Shown here: positions 57,861-64,000 of the stretch, piece after piece | Layout: every line of letters starts with the position of its first letter | Numbering within the stretch: the first letter of the stretch is position 1 | Assembly: GCF_037975245.1 (NCBI RefSeq) | Contig: NC_092576.1 | Span: 32,466,611-32,530,610, forward strand | Length of the DNA stretch: 64,000 nucleotides | From: Apostichopus japonicus | Taxonomy: Eukaryota > Echinodermata > Holothuroidea > Aspidochirotida > Stichopodidae | Direction of reading: 5' to 3' | Program-made: the position numbers and the translations under genes | The notes under the pieces: model-generated | The model's input: only the letters and a program-made list of their open reading frames with translations | Told to the model about the DNA's origin: nothing | The model's database searches: none

Positions 57861-58017
57861 AAAGGAGGAGGGACCGGAAGGGGGGTCCGGTCATAGAGGG
57901 CGCACAGTGTTATTTATTTACCAGGACTTTATAGGCACGGTAGAATGAGGTGCTAAGGTTGTGAGGAGACAGGTAAGCTCGTCACTCGTAAATATCCAAA
58001 CCAGTAAGTTTTGGAAT
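57861..58017 (+). repeat. right inverted terminal repeat of DIRS
   Basis: 118 bp (57861-57978) perfectly inverted relative to 51508-51625, then 39 bp (57979-58017) unique to this end. The outer ends of the two repeats differ, which is why the internal region is needed to rebuild both. Confidence 0.94.
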
Positions 58018-58261
58018 TTTTCCTGAAAACAGTTTAATACTTTTTTCATGATATCAGTTTTATGCAACATCACCTTTGATAACAATGCATATCATTTGAC
58101 TTGTATCATTAGCCATCCGATCATTCCATTATAACCTTTCACTCGCCTTTCATTAACATACTTTATTTACTACGACAATATTGTCACTGTTTAGTCTTTA
58201 TGGAAAGATTCTGCCACACGTGCAGCCATGGTTACGTGAATAAATTACATTTGTTATGTCA

Positions 58262-59034
58262 TTTATACAGCAACTAAGATCATTATCCATGTTAATACAG
58301 CAACTAAGATCATTCATGTTAATACAGCAACTAAGGTCATTCATGTTAATACAGCAATTAAGATCATTAGTACAGCAACTAAGATCATTCATGTTAATAC
58401 AGCAACTAAGATCATTCATGTTAATACAGCAACCAAGATCATTCATGTTAATACAGCAATTAAGATCATTAGTACAGCAACTAAGATCATTCATGTTAAT
58501 ACAGCAACTAAGATCATTCATGTTACTGTAATAGCGCAACCAAGATCATTCATGTTAATACAGCAACTAAGATCATTCATGTTAATACAGCAACTAAGAT
58601 CATTCATGTTAATACAACAACTAAGATCATTCATGTTAATACAGCAACTAAGATCATTCATGTTAATACAGCAACTAAGATCATTCATGTTTATACAACA
58701 ACTAAGATCATTCATGTTAATACAACAACTAAGATCATTCATGTTAATACAGCAACTAAGATCATTCATGTTAATACAGCAACTAAGATCATTCATGTTT
58801 ATACAACAACTAAGATCATTCATGTTAATACAACAACTAAGATCATTCATGTTAATACAACAACTAAGATCATTCATGTTAATACAGCAACTAAGATCAT
58901 TCATGTTTATACAACAACTAAGATCATTCATGTTAATACAACAACTAAGATCATTCATGTTAATACAGCAACTAAGATCATTCATGTTAATACAGCAACT
59001 AAGATCAATCATACAGCAACTAAGATCATTCATA
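58262..59034. repeat. 27-bp satellite with 108-bp higher-order unit
   Basis: About 28 copies of a 27-bp unit (CAGCAACTAAGATCATTCAT plus GTTAATA). Some units near 58350 and 58460 are shortened by loss of CATGTTAATA-type bases. A variant with GTTTATACAAC recurs at 58687, 58795 and 58903, exactly 108 bp (four units) apart. As 27 is divisible by 3, stop-free frames appear on both strands; these are not genes. It ends 36 bp before a splice acceptor. Confidence 0.97.
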
Positions 59035-59094
59035 TGACATTTCTAACGATTGTTTCTCCTTTTGCTGCAGTTGGTTAACACAGGATTCTTGACA

Positions 59095-59149
59095 ATGGGA
59101 AAGTTCACCGTACATTTGACCTTTTTCCTAGTGGTCCAGTTAGTCTGTG
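59095..59149 (+). CDS. first coding exon: signal peptide
   Basis: An exon at 59071-59149 defined by a strong acceptor (CTCCTTTTGCTGCAG) and a strong donor (GTG|GTAAGT at 59150). After 24 bases of 5' leader, ATG 59095 opens MGKFTVHLTFFLVVQLVC, a typical signal peptide, ending in phase 1. The product would be secreted or a surface receptor. Phase 1 and a separate signal-peptide exon are usual in genes for modular extracellular proteins. The next exon is not in view: a LINE fills the intron from 59157. The 27-bp satellite lies in the upstream intron. Identity of the protein is unknown. Confidence 0.68.
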
Positions 59150-59307
59150 GTAAGTAGTTAACCATCTCATCATCTCATCTGTCTTCTCCTTGCCTAGAGG
59201 CAAATAAGGCCTTAACAGAGCGTCTCCATTTATCTCGGTCGGCAGCTGCATTTTTGGCCTCATTCCAGGATCGCCACCCAGCTCTCTATCTCTCTTTATC
59301 TACTGTC

Positions 59308-61332
59308 CTACGCCATGTTGTTTTTGGTCGCCCTCTCTTTCTCTAGTGCCCAAGTCATACTGATTTTGCTGTCGTTGTTAGGGTTTTGTCGCAATATATG
59401 CCCAATGAATTTCCATCTTCTTTTCTTAATTTCGATGCTTAGTGGTACCATTTTTGCTCTCTTTAGCAGTTCCTTTGTGCTGACCCGTTCTTGCCATCTA
59501 ATTACTACCACTCTCCTGAGGCATTTGTTATGGAAAATATCTCTTTTCTTTTCATCCCCCTTATTCATTTTCCAGGTCCCGCATCCATATAGTAAGACTG
59601 GTAGTACCAGTGTTTTGTATAGCCATATTTTTGTTCTTCTACAGATGCTTTTGGAGACCCAAATCTTTTGTAGACATATTAGTGCACCCCTGGCTTTCCC
59701 AATTCTGTTGGCAGTGTCTCCTATTCCGCCACCATCTTTTGTCATTGCCGCACCCAAGTATACAAATCTGTCTGGACACCTCTTGTAACTCTTCCTGACC
59801 AATCAAAATAGGTTCCTGGTTTCTAGTGTTTATCCGAATCACTTTGGTCTTCTGTTTATTAATGTCAAGGCCCACTCTACTTGCCGTATCAGCCAGTAAA
59901 TTTGTTTTTATTTGCATCTGTTGCTTGGTTGATGACATGAGGGCTATGTCATCTGCAAAATCAATGTCATCTAGTTTATTAGTGAATTTCCATCTGATTC
60001 CATTTTCATTGTTCAAAGTTGCTTTTCTCATCACCCAGTCCATCACTGTAAGGAATAAGAAGCCTGACATACTGCACCCTTGTTTGACTCCAGTCTTTAT
60101 GTTAAACCACTTTGATTTCTCACCATTGTCCACTAAGTGCTGCACATTGGAAGTCCCCATAAAAGGCTTTCACGATTCTAACAATCTTTGCTGGTATTCC
60201 ATATTTTCTCAAAATTATCCAGAGGCTCTCGCGGTGTATAGAGTCGAAAGCCTTTTGAAAGTCAATGAAGTTTAGATACAGTGCTGCCTGCCATTCGTTA
60301 AATTGCTCAATAATATTCCGGAGTATAAAAATCTGTTCAGTTGTCCCTCTGCCCTTTCTAAATCCTGCCTGTTCCTAATTCTATCTATCACAATTTGACT
60401 GTAACTGACAGCAGTGTTATACCAAGCTAATTTTTGCACTCTTTCAGGTTTCCTTTCTTTGGTAATTTAATGATGAGCCCTTTCTTCCAGTTTGTTGGGA
60501 TTTTCTCGGCTCTCCAAATCTTGTCAAGCAGTTGCTTGATTTTAGTTGCAGTAAACCCTTTATCTGCTTTCAAAAGTTCGGCTGTGATCATATCTACACC
60601 CGGGGCTTTGCCATTTTTTAGGTGCTGTAATGCATCATGTATTTCATATAGGCTTGGGTCGTCAATATCAATTTCCTCTATTGGATAATTGTCCTCATCG
60701 TCTACAGTTAGTGGATTCATTGATTCCGGTCTATTTAAAATATCAGTGAAGTACTCTGTCCATCTTTCCATTACTTCGTCCATACTGCTGACTAGGTGTC
60801 CGTCTTTATTCATAATGGAAACACACTCTCTTGGCTTTTCATTACAAAGGGTCTTTGTAAGTCTGTATAATGCTTGCATGTTCTGACTGGATGCAGCGGT
60901 TTCAGCTTCTTTTGCAATACTTTCCACCCAATGCCTCTTGTCGGCTCTAATAAACCTCTTCACTTCTCCGTCTTTCTCTTTATAGTCGTCTTTTAAACTT
61001 CTCTTTATTCTCTCTGATCTAGTACCGAGAATTTTGCTATTTAAATCAGTCCTTTGTGCAATCATTTCCCAAGTCTCTTCACATATCCATGGTTTCTTCC
61101 TCTTCCTCTTTTTGCCTAGAACCTTCTCAGCTGCCTCCGTGTACACTCTCTCCATTCGTTTGCACGCTTTCTCAATTGTGTCCAGATCATTTTCAATATT
61201 TTTGCATCCTTCTACTTCATCTTCCAGTACCTGGTACATGTTCCTCACGGTTGCAATGAACTCTGCCCTCACTGCATGATTTCGCAGTCTGTCAGTATCA
61301 TATCTAGCACGCACATTTTCTGTTCTCTTCAC
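59308..61332 (-). pseudogene. LINE reverse transcriptase, frameshifted
   Basis: Three main pieces. 61332-60427: linker and RT entry with LKNGKAPGVDMITAELLK and WKKGLIIKLPKKGNL. 60420-60160: broken, holds the palm motif FIDFQKAFDS near 60236-60275. 60160-59639: TGVKQGCSMSGFLFL and the catalytic FADDIALMSS near 59930-59955. 59802-59308: C-terminal region with VYLGAAMTKDGG-like sequence and VLPVLLYGCGTW. At least two frameshifts separate the pieces. Confidence 0.88.
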
Positions 61333-61362
61333 TACCTTTTTTAGCTTTAACTTAATTGTGGT

Positions 61363-62192
61363 TCACAGTAGATAGTGGTCGCTTCCAACATCAGCTGACC
61401 TCAATACTCTAGTGTCTAGAACTGAGCTTCTAAATCTCCTGTTAATCAACACATGGTCAATCTGATTAAATATTCTCTCATCTGGTGACACCCACATGGC
61501 CTTGTGAATTCTCTTATGGGGAAATAGTGTTCCTGTGACCACAAGTTTGTTGAAATCGCACAAGCTGCATAGACGTTCTCCGTTATCATTTCTTGTGCCC
61601 AATCCATGGCTACCCATTACCCTATCGTATTGGTTATTCTAGTCTCCAACTTTTGCATTCATATCGCCTGTTACAGCCAGCATGTCATGTTTGTGTATTT
61701 GATCCAACACACCCTGAAATGTTGTATAGAATTCGTCTTTTGTTACATCATCTGCAGTTTCAGTGGGTGCATAGACGTGGACCATCGACATCTTGATGTG
61801 TTTGGAGAAAAAAATCTGGCTTTGATGATTCTATTGCACACAGGTGTCCAGTCGATTAAAGCTCTAGCTGCTTCTTTTGACATCATAATTGCCACACCCT
61901 CCCTATGAATGTCATCATCTCTTCCTAAATACAGCACTGTTTCGCCACTCGCAATTAGCAACTTTCCTTGTCCAGTCCAATGACTTTCACTGATTCCTAA
62001 AATTTGAATCTGCTTCAAATTCATCTCTTTCGCTACTTGGGCTATATTGCCACTCTGATATAATGTTCTGATATTCCAGTTTCCAATTCTCATCTTCTCT
62101 TTTGGGTCCACTAGTGACCTATTCAGCATAGGAGCGTCCTCTCGGCTTTGGCTCAGATGCGTCATACCTTCTCTCTCAGCGAGAGCTGCCAC
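61363..62192 (-). pseudogene. LINE endonuclease, frameshifted
   Basis: N-terminal part (62192-61743): IGNWNIRTLYQSGNIAQVAK and ILGISESHWTG, the conserved Asn and Glu motifs of APE endonucleases. C-terminal part (61617-61363): MGSHGLGTRNDNGERLCSLC, WVSPDERIFNQIDHVLI and ADVGSDH (catalytic Asp/His region). The middle, about 61620-61740, is broken by stops and a frame change, so the domain is not made as one piece. Confidence 0.85.
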
Positions 62193-62375
62193 CGTGTCCC
62201 CAAGATTAAATAAATTTGCCCTGTTAAAGGTTTCTGTAGCAAGTGGGTTTTTTACTGGGTGGGGTTGCTAGCCCTACGCCCAACCCTCCTTTTGCATCCG
62301 GGCTTGGGACCGGCATAGGCAGAGTTAACCATGGTCCATATTAAAGGGTGTGAAGACTTGCGCAATGCGGAAATC

Positions 62376-63195
62376 TGACCTACTTTCAAATGAGGTGTAA
62401 CAGAAATGTTAAACACCACCATCGATCCCAGAAAATACACACCTTGCTACCGTCGGTAATTAGACACTAGTGTACAGTCAGTAAATACAGCTGTGGTCAA
62501 TACCCACAGCACAGTTAACAGACAAACGATACAGCAATGGACATCTCAGGTCCAGCTAAAGATAATAAGGTATCATATTTCATTACGCCATAATAACATA
62601 ATTAAAAGGTATTGTCTGCATTTTGTAGTGACACGCACAAAACTTTTTCAGATGGCCACACGCAGTTTGGGGCGAGTCTTCCATGCCTTTAAATGGAAAT
62701 TAGAAAGTTTATCATCTTAATATGTTTGATGTAAGTCATACTTAAAGGAATTGTCTGGTGGAAGATTTGATACTTTGTCCTTGTAGTTATTATTTTTTCT
62801 TTCTAACCATGTAAAAATTGTCCCCATTCGATGTTTTCTTCTTGTAAAAATCTGGTTTTCAAATTCACCAGTTTCTCACCAAAAGTACCGTTTGTTCGAA
62901 CGCATCAATATGGTGATTGACGTAGTGCTTGCAAATAGGCAAAACAGGCGACTTGAAGATGGCACTCCCATTTCCACACAGGTGATTGCCTATATAACGT
63001 ACATAATGCGAATGTATATAGCCTACTGTACCATGCCTAGTTGGTATACGTATAGCGTTGCACATAATATATTCTCACACTCAAACCACAATTCATAAAC
63101 TGTTCTTCGAAATCGCTGAAATAAAATTCACGGATCAAAAAAACAGTAAAAGGAAACTTGAAAAATATTCGTAACACCGAAAGATGAAACTCGGC
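62376..63195. other. non-coding stretch, intronic if the 59.1-kb gene continues
   Basis: No exon with good splice sites and a recognisable domain was found. Confidence 0.4.
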
Positions 63196-63730
63196 GGAAT
63201 CGATGTCAGAGCAGAATGTAGCACCGAGAAGCTTAGGCTTCGCAGAACTGTCCGATTGTAAAAGTTAGAGTAGCCTACACATGCGAACATTCTTCGCGCT
63301 GGTGCTGGATAACGCGATGTATAAACAACGAAGAGTCTGATGTTAAAACTTATCTTGTGTTACAGAAAGAACACGAAACCACTGATCTACTACGTATATG
63401 GCGGCTTAAGGAGTTTTTTAAATCATATCTAATTGATAAAAAATTTCACCGGAAATTATGGAAGAAATTTATCGGAATCGTTGTCACAGCAGAATGTAGC
63501 ACTGAGAAGCTTACAGTAGGCTTCGCAGAACCGTCCGATTGTCAACGTTTGAGTAGAGCCTACATGCGAACATTCTTCGCATTGGAGCTGGATAGTGCGA
63601 TGTATAGCCTAAACAACGAAGAATCTGCTGTTAAAATTTACCTGGTGTTACACAAAGACCACGGAACCACCGACCTACTACATGGCGGCTTAAGGAGTTT
63701 TTGAAAACATATCTAATTTCTAAGAAATTT
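63196..63730. repeat. ~280-bp tandem duplication
   Basis: Two diverged copies. GCAGAATGTAGCAC and CATGCGAACATTCTTCGC recur about 280 bp apart (63210 and 63489). GGCGGCTTAAGGAGTTTTT ends each unit. The frame crossing it (63357-63704) is repeat-derived and has no known domain. Confidence 0.85.
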
Positions 63731-63841
63731 CACCAGAAATTAAGGAAGAAATTCATCTGTATACAAACGCGGTTATTGTTGTGATTACTGTATAGGTACT
63801 GTACGGAGGGTGGGTTATGTCGCAATGTGCATTAGCATAGC

Positions 63842-63849
63842 TGACGTCA
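63842..63849. promoter_or_regulatory. consensus CRE-like palindrome
   Basis: TGACGTCA, the CREB/ATF consensus, in a slightly GC-richer setting (63780-63870). A single 8-mer is weak evidence for function. Confidence 0.3.
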
Positions 63850-64000
63850 CGTTCTGCACTGTTCAAATCATATTTGAAATGTCTATCCTTAACAATTAAA
63901 AAATCGTTTCTCTGTCAAACACAATATTAGCGTTCTCATACTTTGACAACATGTTTGGAAAATTATTTATCATTTTTGGTTCCTTGCTAAAAGCAAAGGA

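Larger units (their letters stand above)
51492..58017 (+). mobile_element. complete DIRS-type tyrosine-recombinase retrotransposon
   Basis: A 6526-bp element with inverted terminal repeats, an internal complementary region, and three long intact frames in the order gag, RT/RNase H/methylase-like, and tyrosine recombinase. This order and the terminal structure define DIRS1-like elements. DIRS elements insert by recombination of a circle and make no target duplication; none is seen. All frames are open and the inverted repeats are identical, so the copy is recent and may be competent. The G+C-rich coding part contrasts with the AT-rich flank, marking it as an insert. Confidence 0.96.
59157..62375 (-). 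mobile_element. APE-type LINE (non-LTR retrotransposon), broken
   Basis: Minus-strand element with APE endonuclease then reverse transcriptase. Its 3' end lies at about 59157-59180, where the plus strand reads ATCTCATCATCTCATC, a likely simple-sequence tail. Its 5' leader reaches at least 62340 (GGGTTGGGCGTAGGG-type sequence on the minus strand). No target duplication was identified. Frames are interrupted at several points. The motifs resemble the RTE-like group of LINEs common in flatworms, molluscs and echinoderms, but the clade is not certain. Confidence 0.9.

Noticed and set aside
51492-58017. Ngaro or PAT-type element instead of DIRS1-like
   Set aside because: Those have split direct repeats. 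Here the ends are inverted repeats with an internal complementary region, and the methylase-like domain follows RNase H.
58256-59037. Repeat frames of MLIQQLRSF type (plus) and NMNDLSCCI type (minus)
   Set aside because: Products of the 27-bp satellite period, open on both strands.

Overview
The window reads as animal nuclear DNA: AT-rich, intron-and-repeat dominated, with several classes of eukaryotic transposon and almost no long host reading frames. No bacterial-type operon, rRNA, tRNA or CRISPR array was seen. The transposon mix (a Mag/SURL-type Ty3/gypsy element, a DIRS element, an APE-type LINE, hAT-like short elements) fits a marine invertebrate. An echinoderm or related deuterostome is my best guess, but nothing in the window proves the species.

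Layout. 1-4.86 kb is a 48-bp satellite with higher-order structure. 4.96-6.38 kb is a 77-bp satellite interrupted by a short retroposon. 6.4-9.3 kb holds TGCA-rich repeats and a 70-bp tandem array. 12.80-17.62 kb is a complete, apparently very young Ty3/gypsy retrotransposon: identical 250-bp LTRs, 5-bp target duplication, tRNA-Ser primer site, and one intact 1362-codon Gag-Pol frame. 19.2-29.1 kb holds two broken copies of a different gypsy element in tandem on the minus strand. 29.6 kb has a long near-perfect hairpin. 31.94-32.25 kb (minus) is a host exon coding a signal peptide plus an Ig-like domain. 35.8-38.3 kb (minus) is a third, deleted gypsy relic. 41.68-45.69 kb is a 4.0-kb segment bounded by terminal inverted repeats and TA dinucleotides, inserted in a GTATGTTAGCAT-like minisatellite. 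46.00-46.36 and 48.61-49.48 kb are two short elements with 8-bp target duplications (hAT type). Between and around them a 14-base motif, GTCACGCGAGTCAC, occurs nine times exactly. 51.49-58.02 kb is a complete DIRS-type tyrosine-recombinase retrotransposon with intact gag, RT/RNase H and recombinase frames, 118-bp identical inverted repeats and a clear internal complementary region. 58.26-59.03 kb is a 27-bp satellite directly upstream of a small host exon coding a signal peptide (59.07-59.15 kb). 59.16-62.4 kb is a broken minus-strand LINE that begins a few bases after that exon's splice donor.

Only two host exons are reasonably supported: the Ig exon on the minus strand and the signal-peptide exon on the plus strand. 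Both end in phase 1, the usual phase for exons of extracellular-domain genes. A third candidate, a type-II membrane-anchor exon at 33.94 kb, is weak. The rest is satellite, transposon or unassigned AT-rich intergenic or intronic DNA.
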